64,000 bases of DNA from Bacteroidota bacterium (GCA_024278975.1 JAJRSD010000107.1:1-64000); one strand, 5' to 3'. Shown: positions 50,087 through 61,236, counted from the stretch's first letter. Notes: a model not told the origin generated them from the letters alone. Numbers and translations are program-made.

Positions 50087-50929
50087 ATGAAATACATAGG
50101 AGCACATGTTAGCGCGGCAGGTGGAGTTGAAAATGCACCCGATAATGCACATAAATTAGGAGCAACTGCATTTGCAGTATTCACTAAAAACCAGCGACAG
50201 TGGACAGCAAAACCGCTGACAGATGAAAGTATTGCAGCTTTTAAAGCTAATTGCAAAAAGTATAATTATCAGCCAAATCAAATATTACCGCACGACAGTT
50301 ACCTTATTAATTTGGGGCATCCCGAAAAAGAGCCGCTACAAAAATCGCGAAATGCATTTCTCGATGAATTACAACGATGCGATCAACTTGGATTAGACCG
50401 CTTGAACTTTCATCCCGGAAGTCATCTGAAAAAAACCACCGAAGAGAAGTGTCTTGCAACCATTGCAGAATCGATTAACTGGGCACTCGATAAATCTAAA
50501 GGTGTAATTGCAGTAATCGAAAATACTGCAGGGCAGGGTACAAATTTGGGATTCTCTTTTTATCACCTGAAAAGTATTATCGATAAGGTTAAAGATAAAA
50601 GCAGGGTAGGAGTTTGTATTGATACTTGCCACGCTTTTTCTGCCGGTTACGACTTTAAAACAAAAGCCGGTTTCGAGAAAGTTTTTAAGGAGTTTGATGA
50701 TGTGGTTGGTTTTGAATACTTGAAAGGAATGCATTTGAATGATTCGAAAAAAGCATTGGGTTCGAGGGTTGACAGACATGAAAGTCTGGGAGCTGGAACA
50801 ATTGGATTGGAGCTTTTTGAATGTATAATGAACGACAGCAGGTTTGATGAAATCCCCATGGTTTTAGAAACACCAAACAGTGATATTTGGGCAGAAGAAA
50901 TTCAATTACTCAAAAATATGCAGAGATGA
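50087..50929 (+). CDS. nfo: deoxyribonuclease IV
   Basis: [58 protein letters not shown]. Confidence 0.95.
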   Translation: MKYIGAHVSAAGGVENAPDNAHKLGATAFAVFTKNQRQWTAKPLTDESIAAFKANCKKYNYQPNQILPHDSYLINLGHPEKEPLQKSRNAFLDELQRCDQLGLDRLNFHPGSHLKKTTEEKCLATIAESINWALDKSKGVIAVIENTAGQGTNLGFSFYHLKSIIDKVKDKSRVGVCIDTCHAFSAGYDFKTKAGFEKVFKEFDDVVGFEYLKGMHLNDSKKALGSRVDRHESLGAGTIGLELFECIMNDSRFDEIPMVLETPNSDIWAEEIQLLKNMQR

Positions 50930-51768
50930 ATGAGAGAGTTTATTTGAATGGAGAGTTTATTGCGAAAGAGGAAGCAAAAATATCGCCCAACGACCGCGGG
51001 TTTATATTTGCCGACGGGGTTTATGAAGTGGTAAAATATTATAACGGAAATCCTTTTAGGTACGATGACCACATTGAAAGACTGAAAAGAAGCATTGCGG
51101 CATTGAGTATTGATTTTAACGAAACAGAAAAATTGCACAAGATATTTTATGAGCTACTTTCCGTAAATAATCTTCTAAACATCCATGCTGGAGTTTATTT
51201 GCAAATTACACGTGGAGAGCATAAACGCATTCACAGTTTTCCGGGCGAAATAAAATCAACAATTTATGCTTTTGCATTTGAGTTGCCTTCGAATAACGAC
51301 CATTTAAAAAATGGTATAAAAGTTATTACAAGCGAAGATATTCGCTGGCAGCGTTGCGATATTAAGTCGGTTTCGTTGTTGCCAAACACAATGTTGTTTA
51401 ATAAAGCCACCGAAGCCGGCGCGGGTGAGTGTGTTTTAGTTCGCGACGGTTTTATTACCGAAGCAACACATTCGAGCGTGCTTGGTGTTAAAAATGGCGT
51501 AGTAATTACACGTCCGCTTTCAAATTTAATTTTATCAGGAATTACCCGAAAAGTGATTTTGGAAATTTGTGCAGATATAAATATTCCGGTCGAAGAGAGG
51601 TTGTTATCTGAAAAGGAGCTGTATAAAATGGATGAGGTTATTATTGCCGGAACAGGGAGTGAAATTACACCTGTCGTACAAATTAATGATAAATTAGTTG
51701 GCGATGGAAATCCCGGGGAGATTACAAAACTCATTCAGCAAAAGTTTTTCGAATTGGTAAAAAGATGA
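50926..51768 (+). CDS. aminotransferase class IV (D-amino-acid transaminase-like)
   Basis: [42 protein letters not shown] overlaps the nfo stop (ATGA). Confidence 0.92.
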   Translation: MNERVYLNGEFIAKEEAKISPNDRGFIFADGVYEVVKYYNGNPFRYDDHIERLKRSIAALSIDFNETEKLHKIFYELLSVNNLLNIHAGVYLQITRGEHKRIHSFPGEIKSTIYAFAFELPSNNDHLKNGIKVITSEDIRWQRCDIKSVSLLPNTMLFNKATEAGAGECVLVRDGFITEATHSSVLGVKNGVVITRPLSNLILSGITRKVILEICADINIPVEERLLSEKELYKMDEVIIAGTGSEITPVVQINDKLVGDGNPGEITKLIQQKFFELVKR

Positions 51769-51825
51769 AATTGTTTGCAAGTCAATTGGCAGGTTTCGAG
51801 TGTGTTATCCGGTTTGCCGATTGAC

Positions 51826-51873
51826 TGATTCGGGATCTGTATTTAATTAATGATGCTGAAATAAAGTATGACG
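51826..51873. repeat. degenerate REP-like copy C
   Basis: ATTCGGGATCTG...TGATGCTGAAATAAAGTATGACG, resembles the 3' halves of copies A and B. Confidence 0.45.
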
Positions 51874-51901
51874 TTCAGGTACAGAATTATTATCCTTGAT
51901 G

Positions 51902-54004
51902 CTAACTAATCGAACTCCAGCTAAATTGAGTCTCTTTCGAGGTCATTAAATATTTAAGTAAAAGTTTATTTTCCTCTTTTTGTAAGAACGGGTCGTCGTC
52001 TAAAATATCGGTTGCAACATTTCTTGCCAGTTGTAAAATCTCTCCATCTTTTCCGAGGTTTGCAATTTTCAAATCGAACCCAATGCCACTTTGTTGTGTT
52101 CCTTCTATCTCGCCCGGGCCACGAATTTTCATGTCAACCTCAGCAATTTCGAAACCATCGTTTGTACGAACCATTGTTTCTAATCGCTTTTTACTTTCGG
52201 CGCTAATTTTATACGAAGACATTAAAATACAGTACGACTGACTTGCTCCTCGCCCAACTCTGCCGCGCAGTTGGTGAAGTTGCGAGAGCCCAAAACGTTC
52301 GGCACTTTCGATAACCATAATTGTTGCATTTGGTACGTCAACGCCAACTTCGATAACAGTTGTTGCAACCAAAATTTGAGTGTCGCCTTTTTTGAAAGTT
52401 TGCATGGCACTCTCTTTAATTGCCGGTTTCATTTTGCCGTGTACCATTCCAATTTTTGTGTCAGGAAATGCTTCGGTAATATGTCGGTAACCCTCCTCCA
52501 AATTTTTTAGGTCTATTTTTTCCGATTCAGAAATAAGAGGATAGACGATATAAATTTGTGCTCCTTTTGCTAACTGCTGTTGTAAAAAGTTATTGAGTTG
52601 ATTTCGTCTGTTCTCGAAAAAGTGCATTGTTTCAATTGGCTTTCTGCCGGGCGGAAGCTCGTCAATTACCGACACATCCAAATCGCCATAAACTGTCATT
52701 GCCAGAGTTCGTGGAATTGGCGTGGCTGTCATAACCAGAACATGCGGAGGAATAAGGTCGTTTTTTTTCCATAGTTTGGCGCGTTGGGCAACTCCAAAAC
52801 GGTGCTGCTCGTCGATAACAACCAATCCCAGATTTTTGAATTTTACTGTATCTTCTATTAAAGCGTGAGTTCCAATTAAAATTTGAATTTCGCCCGATTG
52901 CAATGCTTCGTGCAATACTTTTCGCTCTTTTGCTTTTGTTGAGCCGGTTAGCAGTGCAACGCGGATATTCATTCCCTCCAAAAATTTAGAAATAGATTGA
53001 AAATGTTGCTGGGCAAGAATTTCGGTTGGTGCCATTAAACAGCTCTGAAAACCGTTGTCCATTGCCAGAAACATAATCATCAGTGCCACCAGAGTTTTTC
53101 CGCTCCCCACGTCGCCCTGTAAAAGGCGATTCATTTGCGAATTACGATTTACGTCGCGCCGAATTTCCTTTATAACTTTTTTTTGTGCATTTGTAAGTTC
53201 GAAAGGTAAAAAGTGGTTGTAAAATTTATTAAAATTATATCCTACTTTTTCAAAATTAAAACCCTTGAATTTTTTTTCGCGTTTATGTTTTAAACCAAGT
53301 ATTTTTAGTTGAATAAAAAACAGTTCTTCAAATTTCAATCGAAAAGTTGCATTTTTTAAATCAACCGTATTTTCAGGTTTATGAATAGTGATTAACGATT
53401 TTTCTAGTGATGTAAGTTTTAATGATGTTATAAGTTTTTTTGGAAGAGTCTCCTTTATTTTGCCAACAGCAAGCTGCATTAAAGTTAGTTGTAATTTGTT
53501 AATTACCTTTGAGTTAACGAAATTCTTTTTCATGTTTTCGGAGGTGTGATAATACCCCTGAAAAAGTCCCGATGGTTTTAATTGTGTTTCCTCTTCAGTT
53601 TCCATGTCGGGGTGAACAACATTTAATTTGCCTCCAAATTGTGTTGGTTTCCCAAAAACTATATAAGTTTTATTTAGTTTGAGATTCTCTTTTTGCCACT
53701 TCACCGCCCTAAACCAAATTAGTTCAATACTTCCCGTTCCATCGTAAAACTGCACAGTTAATCTCTCTTTTCTTCCGCTGCCAACAGTAGTCATCGAACG
53801 GATTTTTCCTTTAACCTGGATGAATGGCATTTGAGTGTGAATTTCGGAAATGGAGTAGAATTTTGTGCGATCGATATATTTATAGGGGAAGTAATAAATT
53901 AAATCGCGGTACGACTTAAGTTTTAGCTCTTTATATAAAAGTTCGGCCCGGCGTGGACCAACTCCCGGTAAATATTTTAACTCCTGTTCTAGAAATTCTG
54001 CCAT
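51902..54004 (-). CDS. recG: ATP-dependent DNA helicase RecG
   Basis: LPGVGPRRAELL; LLQGDVGSGKTLVALM; VVIDEQHRFGVAQR; LHQLRGRVGRG. Confidence 0.96.
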   Translation of the reverse strand: MAEFLEQELKYLPGVGPRRAELLYKELKLKSYRDLIYYFPYKYIDRTKFYSISEIHTQMPFIQVKGKIRSMTTVGSGRKERLTVQFYDGTGSIELIWFRAVKWQKENLKLNKTYIVFGKPTQFGGKLNVVHPDMETEEETQLKPSGLFQGYYHTSENMKKNFVNSKVINKLQLTLMQLAVGKIKETLPKKLITSLKLTSLEKSLITIHKPENTVDLKNATFRLKFEELFFIQLKILGLKHKREKKFKGFNFEKVGYNFNKFYNHFLPFELTNAQKKVIKEIRRDVNRNSQMNRLLQGDVGSGKTLVALMIMFLAMDNGFQSCLMAPTEILAQQHFQSISKFLEGMNIRVALLTGSTKAKERKVLHEALQSGEIQILIGTHALIEDTVKFKNLGLVVIDEQHRFGVAQRAKLWKKNDLIPPHVLVMTATPIPRTLAMTVYGDLDVSVIDELPPGRKPIETMHFFENRRNQLNNFLQQQLAKGAQIYIVYPLISESEKIDLKNLEEGYRHITEAFPDTKIGMVHGKMKPAIKESAMQTFKKGDTQILVATTVIEVGVDVPNATIMVIESAERFGLSQLHQLRGRVGRGASQSYCILMSSYKISAESKKRLETMVRTNDGFEIAEVDMKIRGPGEIEGTQQSGIGFDLKIANLGKDGEILQLARNVATDILDDDPFLQKEENKLLLKYLMTSKETQFSWSSIS

Positions 54005-54087
54005 AAAACAAATATAGTTATGATAATTTAATAACCCATATTTTGTGGTTGTAGTTCATGGATTTATTTTGGGTTACATTTTTGCCA

Positions 54088-54120
54088 AGCGAGGGTTTTG
54101 CTTCGAGCGAAACCCTCGCT
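54088..54120. other. strong hairpin (11 bp stem)
   Basis: AGCGAGGGTTT-TGCTTCGAGCG-AAACCCTCGCT. Confidence 0.8.
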
Positions 54121-54368
54121 AAAAAAAGTAAAACGCAATTTAATGAAGGATACCGTAATTTATCAAAATTCAGGGCTGGAAACCCTTCTGTGTATCATGC
54201 CTTCTCAACCGTTATATAAATCCAACGGTAAAGAATAGTAGCAAGAGTATTATTATGGGAAGAAATATCTTTTGCCCCCGTAATGGTGTGGCAGGCTGTC
54301 CCTTGCAAGGGACGGATTTAAAGAGATGCCAAACAAGCGGCTATTGTTCTTTTAAATTGAAGTTCAGC

Positions 54369-54398
54369 AAAAAAAGCCCGGCAAAATGCCGGACTTTT
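54369..54398 (-). terminator. Rho-independent terminator of the hsp20 gene
   Basis: AAAAGCCCGGCA-AAA-TGCCGGACTTTT. Confidence 0.85.
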
Positions 54399-54435
54399 CA
54401 ACCTAATTAAACTAAATCAAACTTACAAAACCTAA

Positions 54436-54885
54436 TTATGATATCTTAATTTCTTTTGGAGCTTTTTCCAAAGTTTCCTCTTTTTTTGGAAGAGTAATAT
54501 TTAAAACTCCATTTTCGAATTTTGCATCTATTTTTTCATCATTAACCGTTTTTGGAATATGGAATTGTTTTTCGAAGTTAAATGCTCCAAACTCGCGATG
54601 AGCATATTTGTACTCTTCCTGATTTTCATCGTTCGCTTCGTTTTCAACTTTAATAGTCAACAGATTTTTTTCGTATTTTAACTCTACATCTTTCTTTTTA
54701 AAACCGGGAAGTAAAACCTCAATTTTAAATTCTGTTTCAGTTTCAAATACATTGGTTGCAGGTTGTTTGCTACTGTTGTTTTCGTAATTTTCGTGATAAT
54801 CATTCCTGAAAAAATTGTTGAATAACTCATCAACTAATACTCTGTTTGTGTTGTAACGTGCGTTGTTAAATCTTACTAAACTCAT
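54436..54885 (-). CDS. Hsp20/alpha-crystallin family small heat shock protein
   Basis: ATNVFETETEFKIEVLLPGFKKKDVELKYEKNLLTIKVE; GVLNITLPKKEE. Confidence 0.95.
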   Translation of the reverse strand: MSLVRFNNARYNTNRVLVDELFNNFFRNDYHENYENNSSKQPATNVFETETEFKIEVLLPGFKKKDVELKYEKNLLTIKVENEANDENQEEYKYAHREFGAFNFEKQFHIPKTVNDEKIDAKFENGVLNITLPKKEETLEKAPKEIKIS

Positions 54886-55117
54886 AATGTTTTCTCCTTA
54901 TTTTAATTGTTTGTAATATAATTCTTAAATCTGCTCTCGTTTAGTCAAATCCTATTCCCAAATGTAATACCTGATAAATATCACTATTGCAAATGTCAAA
55001 ATGACTTGCGAACCGATAAAAAGATGAATAAATGACAGAGTATATAGAAAAATAGATATGTTTTTTGTCTGATTCTTCTTTCACCATTAAAAGTTATCTT
55101 TGCAAAAAATAATAAAA

Positions 55118-55807
55118 ATGAGGATTGATATTATCACAGTTTTACCCGAAATTTTAGAAAGTCCGTTTAATCACTCCATAATAAAACGAGCAAAAGAGAA
55201 AGGACTTGCTGAAATTATTATTCATAATCTTCGGGATTACTCGGAAGATAAACACCGAAAAGTTGATGACTATTCATTTGGAAAAGGAGCGGGGATGGTA
55301 ATGGCAATTCAGCCAATTGAAAAGGCAATTGAAACTCTAAAGAGCGAGCGCGAATATGACGAGATTATTTTTACGACTCCCGACGGTAATCTTTTCAACC
55401 AAAAAGTGGCAAATTCACTTTCGTTAAAGAAGAATATTATTATACTTTGCGGACATTATAAAGGTATCGACCAGCGTATCCGCGACCATTATATTACAAT
55501 GGAAATTTCGGTGGGTGATTACGTTTTAACCGGCGGCGAATTGGCAGCGGCAATAATCACCGATAGTGTGGTTCGCCTTTTACCGGGCGTGCTTTCCGAC
55601 GAAACTTCGGCACTTACTGATTCGTTTCAGGATAATTTATTAAGCCCGCCTGTTTATACCCGGCCGGCAGAATATAAAGGTATGAAAGTACCGGATGTTT
55701 TATTGAGTGGAAATGATAAATTGGTTGACGACTGGAAACACGATCAGGCTATTGAACGCACAAAAAAGTTACGTCCCGATCTGTATCGAAAGTTTTCGGG
55801 AAGCTGA
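55118..55807 (+). CDS. trmD: tRNA (guanine-N1)-methyltransferase
   Basis: [56 protein letters not shown]. Confidence 0.96.
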   Translation: MRIDIITVLPEILESPFNHSIIKRAKEKGLAEIIIHNLRDYSEDKHRKVDDYSFGKGAGMVMAIQPIEKAIETLKSEREYDEIIFTTPDGNLFNQKVANSLSLKKNIIILCGHYKGIDQRIRDHYITMEISVGDYVLTGGELAAAIITDSVVRLLPGVLSDETSALTDSFQDNLLSPPVYTRPAEYKGMKVPDVLLSGNDKLVDDWKHDQAIERTKKLRPDLYRKFSGS

Positions 55808-55824
55808 CTTTATGAGGCAGCATT

Positions 55825-56310
55825 TTATTTAAAAAAATCATCAGGATTAAACGGAATATCATCGTCGGGATCTTTATCAAACGGACCAACTCCGGGAGGA
55901 TTAAAAAGTCCCCAACGGTCGATTATGTAATTCCATTCATCGAAACCTGCTACCCAGTCGATAAATAGCAAGCGGTACTCTTCAAGTAAATCGCGCACTA
56001 TATCAAAATACTCCACCTCCTCGAAACCAAACATTTCGAGAGAGTGGTTGGTAACCATTAGATCGCGTGCTGCTTTGCGAATTATGGCAGCACACTCCAT
56101 TCTCAAATCATATAAATCTCCACCCTCGGCTCCTGCAATTTTAATGGTTAACTGAGCAGCATCACTAAACATTTGTCCCTTTATAAATTGCAGATGTTCA
56201 TCATCTTCGGGAATTAAATCACCAATCTCTCTTACAACATCTAATATCTCTTTTCCCTTTTTATAAATGGGCAGGCTTTCTGTTTTGTCTATTTCGTTTT
56301 CTTCGTTCAT
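55825..56310 (-). CDS. hypothetical acidic protein downstream of mnmE
   Basis: ~161 aa; start overlaps the mnmE stop; ends FNPPGVGPFDKDPDDDIPFNPDDFFK. Confidence 0.65.
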   Translation of the reverse strand: MNEENEIDKTESLPIYKKGKEILDVVREIGDLIPEDDEHLQFIKGQMFSDAAQLTIKIAGAEGGDLYDLRMECAAIIRKAARDLMVTNHSLEMFGFEEVEYFDIVRDLLEEYRLLFIDWVAGFDEWNYIIDRWGLFNPPGVGPFDKDPDDDIPFNPDDFFK

Positions 56311-57707
56311 CATTTTCCAATACAAAAGCTTTTAAAAATGTGTCCCAGAACTTCGTCGGATGATATTTCCCCTGTAATCTCACCCAGATAATGTAAACAT
56401 TCGCGAATATCCTGTGCCAGAAAATCACCGGTAATTCCAGAATCGAGACCGTTTAGTACGCGCAGGATTGCTTCGTGCGCATTCTTCAATATTTCGAAGT
56501 GGCGGGCATTTGTAACAATTACATCTTGTTGGTTTGCCAAATCGAAATTAATTGCAGCGGTCATAAAATCTATTAACTCTTCAAGATTTTGCTTTTGTTT
56601 AGCAGCAATAAAAACCACTTTTTCGTTATCTGTTAAATCCAGAACTTCCAACTGCTGAATAGTTTCGTTTAATCCGGAATCTATTTTATTGGCGACAATT
56701 ATCAGTGTTTGGTCTTGTACAATCCGCTCTCTTATTTTATCAATTCTGCCTTTAATAATCGGGTAGGGGTTTTCGGTGTCAACCACCAGCAAAACAACGG
56801 TTGCCTGCTCCAGTTTACTGTAACTGCGCTCAATTCCAAGGTTTTCAATGTAGTCTTCGGTATCGCGAATTCCGGCAGTATCGAAAAACCGAAAAGCATT
56901 TCCTTTAATATTTATAACGTCTTCAATAACATCGCGTGTTGTTCCATGAATCTCGGAAACTATCGCTTTATCTTCGTTTAGCAAAGCATTTAACAGTGTT
57001 GATTTTCCAACATTTGTTTCGCCAATAATTGCCACCGGAATACCATTTTTTATAGCATTCCCCAGTTGAAATGAATCTTTAAGATTACGTAATAAAATTT
57101 CAATTTTTTCGGTGAGATTTCGTAAAGCAGTGCGGTCGGCAAATTCAACTTCCTCTTCGGCAAAATCGAGTTCCAGCTCAACCATTGCCGTAAAGTGGAG
57201 TAGTTGTTTACGCAGGTCGTTTATCTCTTTGGAAAAGCCACCACGCATCTGATTAATTGCAAGTTTATGGGCTGCAGCATTCGACGACGCAATAACATCG
57301 GCAACTGCTTCGGCCTGCGATAAATCCATTTTACCATTTAAAAATGCACGTTGTGTAAACTCGCCGGGTAGTGCAAGCCGTGCGCCACTTTCAACTAAAA
57401 TCTCCAGTATTTTTTGCTGAATAAAAACTGAACCGTGACAAGCAATTTCCACACTGTTTTCGCCGGTAAACGAATGCGGCACTTTAAAAATTGTAACAAT
57501 TACCTCGTCAATTATCTCCTCATTAAAAATAATATGTCCGAAGTGGACTGTGTTTGCCGGTTGTTCAACAAGAACTTTCCCTCCTTTTGGGCTCTTGAAT
57601 ATTTTGTCGGCAATACGGATTGCATTTTCACCCGAAAGACGGATAATTGCAATTGCCCCAACACCTGGCGAAGTTGAAATTGCTGCTATTGTTGATTGGT
57701 CAACCAT
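56310..57707 (-). CDS. mnmE: tRNA modification GTPase MnmE
   Basis: TIAAISTSPGVGAIAIIRLSG; GETNVGKSTLLNALL; C-terminal FKSFCIGK. Confidence 0.96.
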   Translation of the reverse strand: MVDQSTIAAISTSPGVGAIAIIRLSGENAIRIADKIFKSPKGGKVLVEQPANTVHFGHIIFNEEIIDEVIVTIFKVPHSFTGENSVEIACHGSVFIQQKILEILVESGARLALPGEFTQRAFLNGKMDLSQAEAVADVIASSNAAAHKLAINQMRGGFSKEINDLRKQLLHFTAMVELELDFAEEEVEFADRTALRNLTEKIEILLRNLKDSFQLGNAIKNGIPVAIIGETNVGKSTLLNALLNEDKAIVSEIHGTTRDVIEDVINIKGNAFRFFDTAGIRDTEDYIENLGIERSYSKLEQATVVLLVVDTENPYPIIKGRIDKIRERIVQDQTLIIVANKIDSGLNETIQQLEVLDLTDNEKVVFIAAKQKQNLEELIDFMTAAINFDLANQQDVIVTNARHFEILKNAHEAILRVLNGLDSGITGDFLAQDIRECLHYLGEITGEISSDEVLGHIFKSFCIGK

Positions 57708-58521
57708 TTAATTGCGACTTTAATTTTTTAAAATATATTAACGGTAACTCTTTGTAGTTAATGTTATTATGTACTATCCAAACTGTAATCAACCGTTCCG
57801 ACAGGAATCCTAAAATACGCTCCTGATAATCTTTGTAGTCTTTTAATTCTACCTTCTCTTCAAACTTAAATAAAATCGAAAATAACCATTCCATAAGTTC
57901 ATCAAGCATATTCCATTTTAATATAAACATATTATTTGCAAACATTGTATTGCCTGTCATTACCTCTTTATACGACTTAGCATAATCAGAGAAATCTTCT
58001 TTTATAATAGTTCCCAGTAAAATTAAATCGTTAATATTATGATATCGTCGGTAGTGATCTTCAACACTATATTTAAATTTTTTTCGAACTGGTAAAATAG
58101 CATCATATTTATCCAAAATTCCAACAACCTCTTTCTCTGAAATAATTTTTGACTGCCAATATTTAAGGTTAAATGTATAAATCAAACCACGCCTTTTTCT
58201 TAAAAGTCCGGCAGTATAATAGAGCAACTGTTTCAATTTATACGATAATGGAAATTTTGAAGTTGTGAAATACCTGCGATAATGACAACTCCCGACAATA
58301 TCGGATTTTGCATTTTTCCAAACCCAGTATAAACCAGTTAATTCACTGTAATATCTGTTTTTGTTCGAAATATTATCACCGGTGTCGTCGCCAATAAAAC
58401 CTTCGCATTTTTCAGCTCCGTTTTTACCCGCCCATATATGAACATACTCGGAACCGGAAGCAATAATGCGGCCTGGTTTATAATGAAATATAGATATTTT
58501 TAAAATTTTATTTTTATTCAT
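57700..58521 (-). CDS. DUF4422 family (capsular glycosyltransferase-like)
   Basis: YYSELTGLYWVWKNAKSDIVGSCHYRRYF; NMFILKWNMLDELMEWLFSIL. Confidence 0.82.
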   Translation of the reverse strand: MNKNKILKISIFHYKPGRIIASGSEYVHIWAGKNGAEKCEGFIGDDTGDNISNKNRYYSELTGLYWVWKNAKSDIVGSCHYRRYFTTSKFPLSYKLKQLLYYTAGLLRKRRGLIYTFNLKYWQSKIISEKEVVGILDKYDAILPVRKKFKYSVEDHYRRYHNINDLILLGTIIKEDFSDYAKSYKEVMTGNTMFANNMFILKWNMLDELMEWLFSILFKFEEKVELKDYKDYQERILGFLSERLITVWIVHNNINYKELPLIYFKKLKSQLNG

Positions 58522-58593
58522 AAATAAATTTATTGGTATTAAAACGAATATTAAAATTATAAAAATATAATGTTTAAATGATATTATTTGTAA

Positions 58594-59397
58594 ATGTTTG
58601 AATTTCTTTGTTTTGATAATGGAAATATTGGATACTATCGAATGAAAAATATTGATTTTATTTTTAAAAAGACACTCATAAAAATATGTGCAAAACGAAA
58701 AATTGGGTTCGAATTATTTGAACTTCTATTCGCGGGTAAAAATGGTTTAGAAGTTGGCGGACCAAGTAAAATATTTAACAACAATGGCTATCTGCCTTTA
58801 TATAAAATAGTTAACTCACTAAGTGGTTGTAATTTTTCGAGCAATACAATTTGGAAGGGAAATATAAATAGCAATGAAAATTATAATTACTATAAGAATA
58901 AAAATTGGATTCAATACATTTCTGAAGCGACAGATTTAAGCCCGTTATCTGATTCTAAGTATGATTTTGTAGTATCGTCGAACTGTTTAGAACATATTTC
59001 AAATCCTCTAAAAGCAGTTAAAGAGTGGGTTCGGGTTATAAAGAAAAATGGAATCGTTTTGTTAGTACTTCCTAATAAAGAATTTTGCTTTGACCACAAT
59101 CGGCCAACAACGGAATTTTCTCATTTAATGGAAGATTTTAAATCGGATATTAATGAAGACGATTTAACACATTTAGGTGAAATTTTAGAGCTGCATGATT
59201 TAAAAATGGACAAACGGGCGGGAAGTTTTGAACAATTTAAAAAGAGATCGTTGAAGAATATTGAGAACAGGGCGTTACACCATCATATTTTTAGTATTGA
59301 TGTTTTAAAAGAGATATTTACTTTTTTTAAATTAGAAGTATTGTTCTCCTATGAAGGCACAGATTTTATTATTATTGGAAAGAAAAAAACGGATTGA
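58594..59397 (+). CDS. class I SAM-dependent methyltransferase-like protein
   Basis: LEVGGPSKIF; SKYDFVVSSNCLEHISNPLKAVKEWVRVIKKNGIVLLVLPN. Confidence 0.8.
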   Translation: MFEFLCFDNGNIGYYRMKNIDFIFKKTLIKICAKRKIGFELFELLFAGKNGLEVGGPSKIFNNNGYLPLYKIVNSLSGCNFSSNTIWKGNINSNENYNYYKNKNWIQYISEATDLSPLSDSKYDFVVSSNCLEHISNPLKAVKEWVRVIKKNGIVLLVLPNKEFCFDHNRPTTEFSHLMEDFKSDINEDDLTHLGEILELHDLKMDKRAGSFEQFKKRSLKNIENRALHHHIFSIDVLKEIFTFFKLEVLFSYEGTDFIIIGKKKTD

Positions 59398-59455
59398 TTT
59401 ATTTTGCCTTGGGAGCGATTAACAATTAAACAGACCTAATTATTTTTATAAAGTT

Positions 59456-60268
59456 CTATTCAAATATTTTATTAATGTTCCACTCCTGATTAATGAATTC
59501 CAATATCTCAACTTCTACTGAAGTACTCTTTCTGAAAAGTCGTTTTTTCTTAGTTTTCGAAACTACTTTTCTTTTTAACAGAGGATATCCTTTAATAGCA
59601 AGTTCGAAATAATGAGAGAATAGTAAATTATGTTTTTTAGTTTTAAGTTGTAGTTTTAAATTCTCGCTTTGAACAAATGAAAACGACTTCAGTCCATGTT
59701 TCAGAAGATATTGAGAGAAACCTATTTCCCATTGGTCAATTACTAATCGTCGTAATAATTTAGGCTCCGTCTCAGTCATTATCTTATTAATATTCATGCT
59801 CTTATAAAAAGGCATGAGTAATTGAATTGCCTCCCTATTTAATACTAAAAAATGGCTTTGAATGTGGTAATTTTCTTCGTGAGTAGAAAACCATGGTTTT
59901 TCGTTAGAGTCTATTATTCCCCAAAAATCGGAGTTGGAAGTCCGCCCTGCCGAAAATACTTTGTCGAGCTTATTTAGCAAAATATTACTATCGTTAACAA
60001 TCGCCAATTCAGAATAATTATTGATATTTTGTTTTGAGATGTGACGATAAATCATCCCAAAGTCGTAGCCCCGGTTTTCGAAATATTCAAAATATAGATT
60101 TGAATTTGCCGAATAATTATTACCGATTATTTTCGAATTATTGGTAAGAATTATAACTTTATCGAAATATGGCAAAAGTTCGCCAATAAAAATTTGCACA
60201 TAGTATGGCAGTGTTTCGGAAACACTATAATGAACAAATAGGCAAACTCTTATTCTTTTATTATCCAT
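59456..60268 (-). CDS. rhamnan synthesis F (RgpF)-like family protein
   Basis: VCLFVHYSVSETLPYYVQIFIGELLPYFDKVIILTNN; NRGYDFGMIYRHI; AIVNDSNILLNKL. Confidence 0.72.
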   Translation of the reverse strand: MDNKRIRVCLFVHYSVSETLPYYVQIFIGELLPYFDKVIILTNNSKIIGNNYSANSNLYFEYFENRGYDFGMIYRHISKQNINNYSELAIVNDSNILLNKLDKVFSAGRTSNSDFWGIIDSNEKPWFSTHEENYHIQSHFLVLNREAIQLLMPFYKSMNINKIMTETEPKLLRRLVIDQWEIGFSQYLLKHGLKSFSFVQSENLKLQLKTKKHNLLFSHYFELAIKGYPLLKRKVVSKTKKKRLFRKSTSVEVEILEFINQEWNINKIFE

Positions 60269-60280
60269 TTATTTTAAATT

Positions 60281-61021
60281 ATGGAAAAACAGATTATTGA
60301 AACAGCAAAACTAATAAAAAAATCAAGCTTCACTATTGCTTTTACCGGAGCAGGAATTTCGGTAGAAAGTGGTATTCCGCCTTTTAGGGGCGAACATGGA
60401 TTATGGAATAAATATAATCCTGAAGTGTTGGATATGAACTATTTTCTCGAAAATCCTGAAAAGTCGTGGCAGTTTATTCGCGAGATTTTTTATGATTTTT
60501 TTGTTGATACAAAACCAAATCCAGCACATTTTGTTTTAGCTGAAATGGAGGCAACCGGACTTCTAAAATCAATAATTACTCAAAATATCGACAATCTTCA
60601 TCAGGAAGCAGGAAGTAAAACTGTACACGAATTTCATGGAAACTCGAAAACATTAATTTGTTTAAAATGTGGTAAACAGTACAGCGCCAGCAAATTTGAT
60701 TTAAAAAATATTCCGCCCCGCTGCCCCGATGATGGAGAACCACTAAAACCAGATTTTATATTTTTTGGAGAAGGCATTCCTGAAGATGCTTATAAAAATT
60801 CGTTTGCTGAAGCAGAAAAAGCAGATGTTTGTATAATAATCGGTTCAACCGGCGAAATTATGCCGGCATCGTATGTTCCGCAAACTGCCAAACAAACCGG
60901 TTCCGTAATTATCGAAATTAATCCGGAAGAAACAAATTATACCCGACAAATAACCGATATTCACTTAAAGGGAAAAGCAGGCGAGATACTCGTTGAATTA
61001 GGAAAATATTTATTCGAATAA
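60281..61021 (+). CDS. cobB: NAD-dependent protein deacylase, sirtuin family
   Basis: AFTGAGISVESGIPPFRGEHGLW; ITQNIDNLHQEAGS; CLKCGKQY. Confidence 0.94.
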   Translation: MEKQIIETAKLIKKSSFTIAFTGAGISVESGIPPFRGEHGLWNKYNPEVLDMNYFLENPEKSWQFIREIFYDFFVDTKPNPAHFVLAEMEATGLLKSIITQNIDNLHQEAGSKTVHEFHGNSKTLICLKCGKQYSASKFDLKNIPPRCPDDGEPLKPDFIFFGEGIPEDAYKNSFAEAEKADVCIIIGSTGEIMPASYVPQTAKQTGSVIIEINPEETNYTRQITDIHLKGKAGEILVELGKYLFE

Positions 61022-61194
61022 TCCAAGTATATGGTTGAACTTTAGATGTCAATTGTATAAATAATCATAAAAATTCATTCTTTTTCTAAAAACTATTTTT
61101 AATTAAATCGTCAGAAAAAGTATATTTGCGCAACAAAATTAAGAACAGTAAAACCAATTCGTCAAAAAATCAGACATTTGGAAGAATTGTTAAA

Positions 61195-61222
61195 CTTCGG
61201 TCTTCGGACTTCCGACTTCCGA
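61195..61222. repeat. heptanucleotide array (4 units) in the fabG 5' region
   Basis: CTTCGGT CTTCGGA CTTCCGA CTTCCGA, 14 nt upstream of ATG 61237. Confidence 0.75.
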
Positions 61223-61236
61223 CAAAATTTTAAATT

